From: Teredinibacter franksiae
GTDB taxonomy: Bacteria > Pseudomonadota > Gammaproteobacteria > Pseudomonadales > Cellvibrionaceae
Length of the DNA: 64,000 nt
Direction of reading: 5' to 3'
Assembly: GCF_014218805.1 (NCBI RefSeq)
Contig: NZ_JACJUV010000008.1
Location: 310,001 to 374,000 of the forward strand
The notes beneath the pieces are model-generated. The model ran no database searches, was not told the origin of the DNA, and saw only the letters and a program-made list of their open reading frames with translations. Positions 26,024 through 35,794 of this stretch are shown in pieces (position 1 is the stretch's first letter; each line of letters opens with the position of its first letter). The position numbers were made by a program, and so were the translations under genes.

Positions 26024-26905
26024 ATGTATCTGTACACCCAATATACTCTACCGTTAGCGTTGCGGTTAACGCTTATTTGCCTAACATGCTCACTTATTGG
26101 CTGCGGTGACACAGCACCCAACAGTCCGTTGGGCGCAGCAACTAACGCCTGTGAAGATAAATGGCTTGTGTGCGAATCATTTGAGTCAAGCTCAGATTTA
26201 GCCGATTGGCAGCCAAGTAATATCGAAAATATTCAGCTTTCACATAAATATGCGATAGACGGTAAACGATCACTGGAGTTCAAGGCGACGGGCGGCGGAT
26301 ACAACGCCAGCTTTATTCGTAAAAACCTGGCCAATATCCCTCAGCTGCAACAGAGCCTGTATGGCCGCTTATGGCTGTATTTAGATGAGAGTAACAAACT
26401 CAGTGGTGATTTTACTTTTATCCAAGCAGCGGGCCAGCCAAAGCCAGGCACTGGCGCCCCAGACAATACCCGCGTTATGTACCGCGCGCGTATCGATGGT
26501 CGACACGATCATTTTATGGCGAACTATGAAACGCAGATCGACACAGACGGAGATTCTATCAGTGACTGGCATACCGACTGCTGGAAGCACCCGAATGCCG
26601 ACGGCGCTGCGGAACCACCAACAGAGTATAAAATCCCACACAACCAATGGAGCTGTGTGCAATGGGAATACCATGTGGAAAACAACGAAATGCGCTATTG
26701 GCTAAACGGCCAAGCACTAAGTGACATACAGGTAAATGGCGCCGGTGACGGTTGTATTGGCAGCGACCAACAAGGCGCTTGGACCGCACCCAACGCCTTC
26801 GATGAAATAAAGCTCGGTATTGAGCAATATCATACCTGGGTAAAACCAAGAACCCTCTATATGGATAAAATTGCGATAAACGATAGTCCTATCCCCTGCG
26901 ACTGA
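26024..26905 (+). CDS. Lipoprotein with a jelly-roll (concanavalin-like/Cip1-like) domain
   Basis: From the ATG at 26024 the product has 293 residues. The lipoprotein signal ends with CSLIGC; the lipid-modified Cys follows about 20 hydrophobic residues. The upstream extension of the frame (to 25919) lacks a start with ribosome site. The mature part reads CESFESSSDLADWQPSN, AIDGKRSLEFKATGGGYNAS and YGRLWLYLDESNKLSG, the strand pattern of concanavalin-like polysaccharide-binding or lyase-like folds such as Cip1. Several Cys pairs are present. It is probably a periplasmic/outer-membrane protein binding or cleaving polysaccharide; the exact family is uncertain. The next gene starts 11 bases downstream. 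Confidence 0.65.
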   Translation: MYLYTQYTLPLALRLTLICLTCSLIGCGDTAPNSPLGAATNACEDKWLVCESFESSSDLADWQPSNIENIQLSHKYAIDGKRSLEFKATGGGYNASFIRKNLANIPQLQQSLYGRLWLYLDESNKLSGDFTFIQAAGQPKPGTGAPDNTRVMYRARIDGRHDHFMANYETQIDTDGDSISDWHTDCWKHPNADGAAEPPTEYKIPHNQWSCVQWEYHVENNEMRYWLNGQALSDIQVNGAGDGCIGSDQQGAWTAPNAFDEIKLGIEQYHTWVKPRTLYMDKIAINDSPIPCD

Positions 26906-26916
26906 GTTATTGAACT

Positions 26917-27300
26917 ATGTCCGTTTGGATACGCTCGCTTCTGATACTCATCGGTTGGATAGCCGTGATTTTAGGCGTTATCGGCCTATTTTTACCGGTA
27001 TTGCCAACAACACCTTTTCTTATCCTTGCCGCTTCTTGTTTTGCAAAAAGTTCTGACAGGTTTTATTCGTGGTTACTTAGCAGCCCACTGTTAGGCCCCA
27101 TTATTAAGGACTGGCGAACCCACCGCAGTTTAGATCCAAGGGTAAAACGCTGGGCCATCTGTGTAGTGATTTTTACTTTTGGAGTGTCCATTTATGTGGT
27201 ACCACTTGCGCCTATAAAAATAGGTTTAGCGGTAATAATGACTATTTGCCTCAGCTTTATTTGGCGACTTAAAGCGCGTAAAAGAACACAGGTGGAATAA
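26917..27300 (+). CDS. DUF454 (YbaN-like) inner-membrane protein
   Basis: A 127-residue protein with three to four predicted membrane segments and the DUF454 signature GVIGLFLPVLPTTPFLILAA, followed by CFAKSSDRFYSWLL and GPIIKDW. The function of the family is unknown. It lies 11 bases from the lipoprotein gene and may be cotranscribed with it. Confidence 0.92.
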   Translation: MSVWIRSLLILIGWIAVILGVIGLFLPVLPTTPFLILAASCFAKSSDRFYSWLLSSPLLGPIIKDWRTHRSLDPRVKRWAICVVIFTFGVSIYVVPLAPIKIGLAVIMTICLSFIWRLKARKRTQVE

Positions 27301-27351
27301 TAATAACAGCAGATAAAATGCTACTTAAATGTAACCGGTCATTCCCCCCGG

Positions 27352-27522
27352 CTATTGCTTTAAATCATCCAATACAGACCGCATAGGGCTTTGCCCATAC
27401 ACCTCTTTCCACACTCTCGGCGTAAGATCAGCAACATCCGGGGGCTTGGGGTAGGACGGGGTGGAATGAACGGTTACACTTAAATAAACAATGCCGGGCA
27501 AAGTCTTTGGTTTCACTTTCAT
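27352..27522 (-). CDS. Small protein sharing the C-terminal SPMRS motif with the 14427-14666 product
   Basis: The frame is open from 27627, but that TTG lies inside the gap terminator. The ATG at 27522, preceded by GGTGGGGGAAA, gives 56 residues. A longer form with a hydrophobic segment (IWRLLVGILVAVCVPKAGWG) cannot be excluded and would be an exported protein. The C-terminus DVADLTPRVWKEVYGQSPMR followed by SVLDDLKQ matches the last part of the 14427-14666 product in sequence and in distance to the stop. Function unknown; the repeat of the motif in two places points to a real small-protein family. Confidence 0.5.
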   Translation of the reverse strand: MKVKPKTLPGIVYLSVTVHSTPSYPKPPDVADLTPRVWKEVYGQSPMRSVLDDLKQ

Positions 27523-27613
27523 TTTCCCCCACCCTGCTTTTGGCACACAGACGGCCACCAAAATACCCACAAGTAATCGCCATATAAATGGTACTTTCAA
27601 TTTATATAGCGCA

Positions 27614-27650
27614 ATAAAAAACGGCAAGCGGGATAACCCAGCTTGCCGTT
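27614..27650 (-). terminator. Terminator of gap
   Basis: AACGGCAAGC / GCTTGCCGTT stem; on the minus strand it is followed by six T. It lies about 30 bases after the gap stop. Confidence 0.9.
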
Positions 27651-27678
27651 TCGTTTAACTCGTTAGAGTTACCGTATA

Positions 27679-28695
<1,017 letters not shown>

Positions 28696-28976
28696 CTAGG
28701 TTGTAAATAAATAAGCCCATGAACCGGGGCCTATATTGTGCGTGGGTTTAGGGAACTTCAGGTTCAGTCCTTCTTGGTATCTCGCTAATGAACCTTCATG
28801 CATGGACATCAGAGAGTCGGCAATGGCTCAAACACACTGTTCCTGCCGCCAAAAACGGTCGCCATTCTAATGCTTTTCCAGGGCTTCCTCCATACGGAAG
28901 ATATAGCCAAGATCAAATAAACGCCGATTATGGTCAATTAGACACTAATTCACGTGAATTAAGGTGTGATTGCCCC

Positions 28977-30467
28977 TTACTCGAGCGCACACCAAAGTTC
29001 AAAATCTTCGTTCAGCCAATTTCTGCCGTCTTTTTGCATCAGGTTTTCAGCATTTTCCGGGCCTCGACTGCCCGACTTGTAGGGCTGAACTTCCATACCG
29101 GTAGACTTCCAACCGGCGAATATTTGATCGACCCAACGCCAAGCAGCCTGTACTTCAGCAGCACTTACGAACAATGTTGGGTCGTTGCGCAGTACATCAA
29201 AGAATAGACGTGAATACGCATCGTACTTCACTTTTTGTCCATCTTCGTCCAAGGAAAAGTTAAGCACCCCATCCTCAACCGGAATTCCGGCATCCAAGCC
29301 CTGAACTTTATGCATCATTCGTAGGGCAACGCCGGAATCCGGCTGCAATTGAATAATTAACTGATTAGCCCTGTGTTCTGAATGGTTTTGTTTAAATATC
29401 TGGTGTTTACTCTGCTTAAACTGAATCACAATTTCCGAATGACGCTTGTGTAGGCGCTTGCCTGTCCGCAGGTAAATTGGAACACCCGACCAGCGCCAGT
29501 TTTCAATTTCAGCTTTGATTGCAACAAATGTTTCCGTTTGACTGTTGGGGTTGACCTCGTACTTATCCGAAACTTCCTGCCGATAGCCAGGCACTTCCAC
29601 GCCATCAACATAGCCACCAGCATACTGACCTCGAACAGTCAGTTCTTGCACCTCGTGATCAGGAATCTGTCTTAACGCGTTAAGCACCTTTAGTTTTTCA
29701 GCCCGTACAGATTCGGCATTTAAACAAGCTGGCGGCTCCATAGCGACGAAACATAAAACCTGCAGGAGGTGGTTTTGCACCATATCGCGAGTAGCGCCCG
29801 TTTGGTCGTAGAACGCCCAACGATTGCCAACGCCCACTTTTTCGGTAACGGTAATTTGAATATGGTCGATATAGCGTGCATTCCACAGCGGCTCAAAAAT
29901 ATCGTTGGCAAACCGCAGTGCCAATAGATTTTGAACCGACTCTTTACCCAAGTAATGGTCGATGCGAAAAATTTGATCTTCTGTAAAAGTACGCGCTAAT
30001 TCGTTATTGATAGCAAGAAATGTCTCTTGGCTATCGCCCAATGGCTTCTCTACAACTAAACGCGTCGTTGGCCGATTCAGGCCGCAGGCATTGATAGCAC
30101 TGCAAACCTTGCCAAAAATCATGGGAGGAATGGCTAGGTAGATTACAAGGTGGTTATCATTGTCGAAATAGTTTTTCCCCACCTGGCCTAAAGACTCGGG
30201 ATTTGTTGCATCTGCCTGGCCAAACCAAATTTTGCTAGCGAAGCTTTGCCACTTTTCTTCGGAATAGAGTTCTTCTTTAATGGAGGATTTCAACCACTGA
30301 TGGATTTTGGAGTGAAATTCCTCGCGAGTTTGACCCGTACGCGCCATACCAATAATACGAGTGTTTTCTGGCATTCGATTGTTCAGCTCAAGAAAATAAA
30401 GCGATGGGTAAAGCTTGCGTAAAGCTAGGTCGCCATCACCGCCAACAATCAACAGGTCTGTATTCAT
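28977..30467 (-). CDS. zwf: Glucose-6-phosphate 1-dehydrogenase
   Basis: 496 residues, normal length. The active-site motif RIDHYLGKESVQNLLALRFAN-type is present (IDHYLGKESVQ), as are VVEKPLGDS and YLRTGKRLHKRHSEI. The N-terminal nucleotide motif reads GGDGDLALRKLYPSLY, a slight variant of the usual GASGDLTKRKL. It catalyses the first step of the oxidative pentose phosphate and Entner-Doudoroff routes, making NADPH. No pgl or edd gene is adjacent, so this is a solitary zwf. Confidence 0.96.
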   Translation of the reverse strand: MNTDLLIVGGDGDLALRKLYPSLYFLELNNRMPENTRIIGMARTGQTREEFHSKIHQWLKSSIKEELYSEEKWQSFASKIWFGQADATNPESLGQVGKNYFDNDNHLVIYLAIPPMIFGKVCSAINACGLNRPTTRLVVEKPLGDSQETFLAINNELARTFTEDQIFRIDHYLGKESVQNLLALRFANDIFEPLWNARYIDHIQITVTEKVGVGNRWAFYDQTGATRDMVQNHLLQVLCFVAMEPPACLNAESVRAEKLKVLNALRQIPDHEVQELTVRGQYAGGYVDGVEVPGYRQEVSDKYEVNPNSQTETFVAIKAEIENWRWSGVPIYLRTGKRLHKRHSEIVIQFKQSKHQIFKQNHSEHRANQLIIQLQPDSGVALRMMHKVQGLDAGIPVEDGVLNFSLDEDGQKVKYDAYSRLFFDVLRNDPTLFVSAAEVQAAWRWVDQIFAGWKSTGMEVQPYKSGSRGPENAENLMQKDGRNWLNEDFELWCALE

Positions 30468-31188
30468 CCGTAGGATACCTTGTTTAAATTACTGCAAATA
30501 TCAATCTATACAACACGTTCGCACAGCTTTTTTGTGAGACAACGAATACCCGCGCGCCCTGCAGGTTTTATCACGGGCATTAAACGGCTGGTTTAGAGTG
30601 GAATCTATGTGCCTTTCATTGTTCATATAAAATGTGCCGACACTATACCGGTGCGTTACCGGTGCGTTACCGGTACAGCACCGCTACTATACCGGTACTA
30701 TGAGCACAGCATTCGAAAAATTCACTCTGCAAAAATCACTATGACAGTTTCGAGTGTTGCCCTAAAGCGGGCAGAATAGGGAGCCAAGGGGAGTTTTTGA
30801 AAGCCCCACCATAGTGCAATGCCTGAAGCTGCTTCTCCGGATAGTGCAGCGGTACCGGCCTAATCTGAGTAAAAACTAGCCTGAGCAAAAACAAGCCTGA
30901 GCAAAAAAGAAGTAGCGCTACTCTGCCACTGTTAACTCTGCCACTATACGGCGACCACCTGGGTCCAACCCGCCGTTTAAACCAGCCAGCACCCCTCAGC
31001 CCATAAAGCGTCGCCATTTTAGACGTTGAACGGAACTCATTCAACTGCCCCTACCCACAGTAAAAACGCTATAATCTCGCTCTAAATCAAGGGCTTATGC
31101 TCGCAGAGCGCGCCAACGCTTCATTCAGTTGGCATTCACCCGCTGCGGGTATGCTGCACGGAAGAACCTCAAGGGCTACAAAAATATA
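30468..31188. other. Intergenic region between zwf and the DUF3108-like gene
   Basis: About 720 bases without a supported gene. 30644-30705 holds repeated ACCGGT sites in an 11-bp tandem (ACCGGTGCGTT twice, then ACCGGTAC twice in looser form), and 30880-30910 holds a short AGCCTGAGCAAAAA direct repeat. A minus-strand frame at 30739-31044 has no coding character. Confidence 0.4.
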
Positions 31189-31959
31189 ATGACTCCGCTA
31201 CTTAACTCCATACGCTCAACGCCTATATTGGCTGCCCTACTCCCGGCGATGGCTCTACTGCTAGTCCTTTGCTCTAATGTATCTCTCGCCGAAGAAACCC
31301 TGTTTCTCGCGAAATACAAAGGCAAATATTCAGGTATGACCATTAAATCCAGCCGAAAGCTGGTGGCAAAAGAAGATGGAAGCTTCGCCATGCTCTCCAA
31401 CATAGAGAACATGATGGCTTCTATCTCAGAAACCAGCCTATTTACGCTTGAGGACAATCAGCTTAAGCCATCTAGCTATCACTACAAACGCAAAATCATG
31501 GGGTTCAAAGCGGACGAAAAAGTCACTTTTTTATGGGATAAGTCTGTGGCCCAGTATCGCCGTAAAAACAAGCCAGAAAAAAATAAAGACCATGCTATTG
31601 CGCTAGGTGTGCTCGACCCCGCACTCTATCAATTCCAGCTACAGCGGGAGGCTCAGGCTGGTGAAAAAGCATTTAAACTGGTTTTCGTAAAACCGGGAAA
31701 AGTGAAAACGCTGCTCTTCCAAGCAACCGGTGAAGAAACACTCAAGGTTGCAGATAAAGATTACCGCGCACTGAAAGTGGAGCGCATTAACATGGACGAC
31801 TTGAAAAAAACCGTGATTTGGCTAATACCAGAATTTAATTATCAAATTGGCCGAATAGAGCATACCGAAGAAAAAGGTGATTCTTACGCCATCCACCTTA
31901 CCGATTATGAATATTCCCCAAAACTGGCGAACACCCTGTATTCGCTGCCAAGTAAATAG
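31189..31959 (+). CDS. DUF3108-family exported protein
   Basis: A 256-residue protein from the ATG at 31189, chosen because the signal peptide begins there (TPILAALLPAMALLLVLCSN, cleavage near SLAEE). It shows typical DUF3108 features: FLAKYKGKYSGMTIKSSRKL, a central DPALYQFQLQREA and the late KVERINMDDLKKTVIWLIPE. These proteins are periplasmic beta-rich proteins of unknown role, common in gammaproteobacteria. It is monocistronic. Confidence 0.8.
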   Translation: MTPLLNSIRSTPILAALLPAMALLLVLCSNVSLAEETLFLAKYKGKYSGMTIKSSRKLVAKEDGSFAMLSNIENMMASISETSLFTLEDNQLKPSSYHYKRKIMGFKADEKVTFLWDKSVAQYRRKNKPEKNKDHAIALGVLDPALYQFQLQREAQAGEKAFKLVFVKPGKVKTLLFQATGEETLKVADKDYRALKVERINMDDLKKTVIWLIPEFNYQIGRIEHTEEKGDSYAIHLTDYEYSPKLANTLYSLPSK

Positions 31960-32053
31960 ATAAAAATTGTATCTTTACTCCCCAGGCCACAGCGCATAGT
32001 GAAAAAAGGTGTATGATTCCGCTGCACGGCAATAGCGGATAACCAGATAAATT

Positions 32054-33019
32054 TTGTTTTCTACAGATACTTCAGACAATTTCGAACTTAATGGCAGCGA
32101 GGAACATGTCGTCCTTTTCGCCGATATTGTTGGCAGCTCCCGGCTTTACCAGGAGCTGGGCAACACCCGTGCGCAACGAGAAATAGATCGCCTGCTTACC
32201 CTGATGATTCAGGTTATCCAAGCCCACGGTGGGCAGCTGGTAAAAACTATCGGCGATGAAATCATGGTGACTTTCACCGACCCCGAATGCGCCTCCGAAT
32301 CTGCCATTGCACTGAACCTTAAAGTACTTGAACAAGGCCAAGCCATTCGCACAGGATTAGCTTTCGGCTCCTTGGTATTTGATGGCCCGGACGCTTTTGG
32401 CAGTACGGTTAACAGAGCAGCCAGCCTAGTGCGCGCCGCACAGAGTAAACAGGTACTAATGGACCAAGGCATGTACGAAGAAATGCCCTATTGGTTGCTA
32501 AATTTCTGTGAATTGTACGACCGACTGGTACTAAAAGGCAGTGATTCAAGGGCCTCGGTATATCGCTTAAACTGGCAAAACGAAAGTTCAGCCGATTTAC
32601 AGGCCACTCAAGTCGGCGGTGCGCTTGCGGCAACCCATACACACTTCTCCACCGAGCTTGAACTTACCGTCAATAACGAGACCTTCTTTTATTCCGCTGC
32701 GGATAACCCGATAACATTTGGCCGAGACCCGGCTGTCGCCCATTGTGTAATCGCCTGCCCTAAGGTTTCACGCCTTCACGGTATTATTTCGTTTCATCGC
32801 GGTAAATTTATCTACGAAGACCGCAGTACCAACGGCAGCTTTTTAGAGGGCGGAAGTAAAGACCAACTGTATTTGCGAAGGGAATCGGCGCCGCTAGTGA
32901 GCCAAGGCCGAATTTTACTCGGCAGCGCGAGTCAAACGGGTCACAATGTCATCTTATTCAACTATGTAACCGACACTACAGGCTTACCTCACCCCACCTC
33001 GGAAGAAAGTGAAAAATAA
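32054..33019 (+). CDS. Class III nucleotidyl cyclase-like domain fused to an FHA domain
   Basis: A 321-residue protein with a TTG start and weak ribosome site. The N-terminal cyclase homology domain (about 18-175) has LFADIVGSSRLYQELG, with the metal Asp, then KTIGDEIMVTF and GSTVNRAASLVRAAQ, so the catalytic core looks intact. The C-terminal FHA domain (about 195-305) has FGRDPAVAHCVI, KVSRLHGIISF and RSTNGSFLEGG, with the phosphothreonine-binding Arg/Ser/His/Asn set. It is a likely cAMP (or cGMP) producer controlled by binding a phosphorylated partner. It is cytoplasmic. There is no kinase gene next to it. Confidence 0.87.
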   Translation: MFSTDTSDNFELNGSEEHVVLFADIVGSSRLYQELGNTRAQREIDRLLTLMIQVIQAHGGQLVKTIGDEIMVTFTDPECASESAIALNLKVLEQGQAIRTGLAFGSLVFDGPDAFGSTVNRAASLVRAAQSKQVLMDQGMYEEMPYWLLNFCELYDRLVLKGSDSRASVYRLNWQNESSADLQATQVGGALAATHTHFSTELELTVNNETFFYSAADNPITFGRDPAVAHCVIACPKVSRLHGIISFHRGKFIYEDRSTNGSFLEGGSKDQLYLRRESAPLVSQGRILLGSASQTGHNVILFNYVTDTTGLPHPTSEESEK

Positions 33020-33316
33020 CGCCTTAGGCGCCATAACCACACTTTTTTACTATATTGTTTTGTCATATCGTCACGCAAATCATCATAAAATCATTATAAA
33101 GACCTAGCTAGCGCACGCTCTTTACTGACCTAATGTTAACGGCCACTAACCCTCACTAACGGTTGCCTACTGAGTTCACCGGACCCCCCGTTTAAAACGT
33201 GATCAATTCCACCTGAAAGTACGCATCTGGATTACAAAACGATATAACCAGACCCCTTTTTTATTTCCAGGAACACCGTAATCTGACCTCATCAACGCAT
33301 GTGGAGGCATCTGGAA

Positions 33317-33805
33317 ATGACATCACTTTTTATCAATAGCGTTCAATTCTGCTGTTCAAAGCTGGTACTGGCTTTATGCAGCCTGGGCATCTGCTGCCCT
33401 TGCCTCGCGGAAATGTACAGCGACGATGGAAGTTTTGAGTCTAGTCAGAGCCTCTTCCAAAACGCTCAACAGGCAACACGCCTAGAGTTTACGCCGGTAA
33501 GTTTAATGCATGACGACGCGCTAATCTCTTCAGCCGAAATGCGCCGCGACTCCAGTATGAACAACAATGTACGTTTGCTTAACAGCCAATGGCTACTGCA
33601 AAACAACTACAACACATGGTCTGGTGGTCGTGCGGTAGGCAAGGTGCTTAAAGCCGGTTTTAAACAGTTCCTCGCCACCCGCTACCAAACGAAAAGTGGC
33701 TTGCTAGAACGACACGGGCAAGCCGACGCCACAACATTGTGGCAAAACTATTCTGTGTCCCTTTCCAGCAACAAAATATTAGTCGGTATGCAATACCGGT
33801 TCTGA
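33317..33805 (+). CDS. Small exported protein, possibly outer-membrane associated, unknown
   Basis: A 162-residue protein from the ATG at 33317, after GGAGG. The signal peptide ends near CCPCLAEM. The mature chain of about 125 residues has alternating polar/hydrophobic stretches and ends VGMQYRF, an aromatic C-terminal residue like outer-membrane beta-barrel strands. It is too short for a full barrel. No recognised family. A strong terminator follows about 70 bases on. Confidence 0.6.
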   Translation: MTSLFINSVQFCCSKLVLALCSLGICCPCLAEMYSDDGSFESSQSLFQNAQQATRLEFTPVSLMHDDALISSAEMRRDSSMNNNVRLLNSQWLLQNNYNTWSGGRAVGKVLKAGFKQFLATRYQTKSGLLERHGQADATTLWQNYSVSLSSNKILVGMQYRF

Positions 33806-33877
33806 TCGATATACCTAGATTGCCCGTTAATCCGGGAACCCAATGCAGACGCGTCCCCAATTCGTCTGTTACCTCTT

Positions 33878-33904
33878 AGCCCCGCACTCGTGCGGGGCTT
33901 TTTT
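33878..33904 (+). terminator. Rho-independent terminator
   Basis: AGCCCCGCA / TGCGGGGCT with loop CTCG and a run of T. The tandem repeat at 33905 starts immediately after. Confidence 0.95.
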
Positions 33905-34154
33905 ATGCCCAAGGATGGGCTGTATCCTGCGGGCGCATGGATGCGCAAGAGCAGGGTTCCTCCCTTAGGCACAAATATTAGCAAACCATGGATGCCCGAG
34001 AGCCGTGTATGCCCAAGGATGGGCTGTATCCTGCGAGCGCATGGATGCGCAAGCGCAGGGTTCCTCCCGTAGGCACAAATATTAGCAAACCATGGATGGC
34101 CGAGAGCCGTGTATGCCCAAGGATGGGCTGTATCCTGCAGGCGCATGGATGGCC
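33905..34154. repeat. 104-bp tandem repeat, about 2.4 copies
   Basis: Copies start at 33905, 34009 and 34113 (period 104), the third being partial. Each full unit has ATGCCCAAGGATGGGCTGTA, the palindrome GCGCATGGATGCGC (33933-33946 and 34037-34050) and GGCACAAATATTAGCAAACC. Reading frames through it are not coding-like. Confidence 0.9.
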
Positions 34155-34231
34155 CGAATACGATAAAAGCCCTACTGACACCTCCAACCGCAGTCCGTAG
34201 AATACCCCCCTCATTTTGTTGAGCTATACCC

Positions 34232-34729
34232 ATGTCCGAATTCGAATTAAACCTCAACCACGGCGCCCCACTGTGGCGCCGATTCGCCTCCATGGTCTAC
34301 GACAGTTTTCTACTCGGTGCTTTAAGCATGGGGTATTTCGCCGTCGTCACCGTTCTCTCCTACCTTACGGGTGGCGATACCACAGGGGGAACAAACCACC
34401 TTATGATCACCAGTGAGATAGGCCAAACCTTGTCACTGCTTGGCTGGATTCTAACCCTGGCTGGCTTCTATATTTTTTTCTGGTGTAAGGCAGGGCAAAC
34501 CGCTGGAATGCGCGCGTGGCGACTGCAGGTAGTGCGTACTGAAAATACCACACAGGCTCAGCGACCAACGCTACGGGAAAGCTGTATCCGCGCGCCATTG
34601 GCACTGCTATCAATGTTATTGGGTGGCGGCGGTTATTGGTGGTGTTTGCTCGACAGCAACAGCGACTGCCTACACGACAAAATGAGTAAAACGCGGGTTA
34701 TTCTCACCGAGCCACGCAAAAAAAAATAA
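34232..34729 (+). CDS. RDD-family membrane protein
   Basis: A 165-residue protein. RDD-family landmarks are WRRFASMVYDSFLLG near the start (family R-x-x-A-x-x-x-D), three predicted membrane segments, and GQTAGMRAWRLQVVR in the middle. Its role in the family is unsettled (suggested ion transport). The C-terminus RKKK is basic. It is convergent with lptG, with 3 bases between the stops. Confidence 0.9.
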   Translation: MSEFELNLNHGAPLWRRFASMVYDSFLLGALSMGYFAVVTVLSYLTGGDTTGGTNHLMITSEIGQTLSLLGWILTLAGFYIFFWCKAGQTAGMRAWRLQVVRTENTTQAQRPTLRESCIRAPLALLSMLLGGGGYWWCLLDSNSDCLHDKMSKTRVILTEPRKKK

Positions 34730-34732
34730 TAA

Positions 34733-35794
34733 CTACCGAGAGCGGTGGATCAATAACCAGCCAAAGCAAAAACAAAACACAATTGGAATCAATACGGCAA
34801 ACATGGGAGAGAACCCCATGATGATGGAAATGGGGCCCAGTAACTTTTGACTGGTTTGAAAAGAAAGCCCGACAATAACCCCAATAAAGACCCGAAACCC
34901 CATGGTTGTTTGCCTTAAAGGGCCAAAAATAAAGGAAATCGCTATCATCACTAGGCTAAGCGTAGCCAAGGGCTGCAATGCTTTCTGCCAAAAGGCCAAT
35001 CGGTATTCACTGGAATCTATATTTTGCTTTTCCTGGTAGTTCGCATAGGTATACAAACGCTGCATGGGCAGCTCGTCTGGCTCTAGAACCAAAACATTAA
35101 GCAGCTCTGGCGAAACCTCCGTATACCAACGGCGAGTCACAAACTCTTCGCGACGAAGCTCTTCTCCAGAAAAATAGGTGATCTCTCCATCCTCCTCAGC
35201 CCAGTAGTCTCGCTGGTGAATAGCCGAACGAATAAAACTAGCCTGTATTAACTTCCCCGTTTGATCAAACCGATAACGGGTTATGCCATAGAGCTTACCG
35301 TTTGGTAGCACGGCGTTAAAGTGCATATATTCATCGCCTTCCCTAAACCACAGGCCGCGCTCACTTTGCAGGGCTTTTTCATGCCCCTGCGCTAAATCTC
35401 GACGGCTATCGGCATACTGATCCGTGTACGGTGCCACATATTCGCCTAGTAGTGCGCCACCGAAAATAAAAATCAATACCGGCCGCATCACGGCCCAGAT
35501 TATCTGGCGAACAGAAACCCCGGCTGCGCGAATGACAACTAATTCACTGCTATTCGCCAACACCCCTAAACCAATCAAACAGCCAACCAAAGCGGCCAGA
35601 GGAAGAAAATCATAGATACTGGAAGGCACGTAGAGCAAAACGTAGAAGAAGGCTTCGGCGAAACCATAATTGCCTTTTAGCTGGCTAAGCTGATCCACTA
35701 GGTCGGCAATTGCATCTAGGGATACAATGACCAATAGCACTCCAATAACCGCACCCCATACCTGCTGCGCTATGTAGCTTTTGATTTTTCTCAC
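34733..35794 (-). CDS. lptG: LPS export ABC transporter permease LptG
   Basis: 353 residues: membrane segments at the N-terminus (YIAQQVWGAVIGVLLVIVSL onward), a central periplasmic domain (about 100-260), then three C-terminal membrane segments. It is the second permease of the LptB2FG transporter, which extracts LPS from the inner membrane for transport to the outer membrane. It overlaps lptF by four bases and must be translated with it. The order lptF-lptG divergent from pepA is conserved in gammaproteobacteria. Confidence 0.95.
   Translation of the reverse strand: MRKIKSYIAQQVWGAVIGVLLVIVSLDAIADLVDQLSQLKGNYGFAEAFFYVLLYVPSSIYDFLPLAALVGCLIGLGVLANSSELVVIRAAGVSVRQIIWAVMRPVLIFIFGGALLGEYVAPYTDQYADSRRDLAQGHEKALQSERGLWFREGDEYMHFNAVLPNGKLYGITRYRFDQTGKLIQASFIRSAIHQRDYWAEEDGEITYFSGEELRREEFVTRRWYTEVSPELLNVLVLEPDELPMQRLYTYANYQEKQNIDSSEYRLAFWQKALQPLATLSLVMIAISFIFGPLRQTTMGFRVFIGVIVGLSFQTSQKLLGPISIIMGFSPMFAVLIPIVFCFCFGWLLIHRSR

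Noticed and set aside
30739..31044. 101-residue minus-strand ORF with a hydrophobic middle
   Set aside because: Spans short direct repeats and has no ribosome site; likely chance.
33905..34154. 104-bp repeats as a CRISPR-like or coding array
   Set aside because: The units are directly adjacent and wholly repeated with no unique spacers, and the frames through them are not protein-like.
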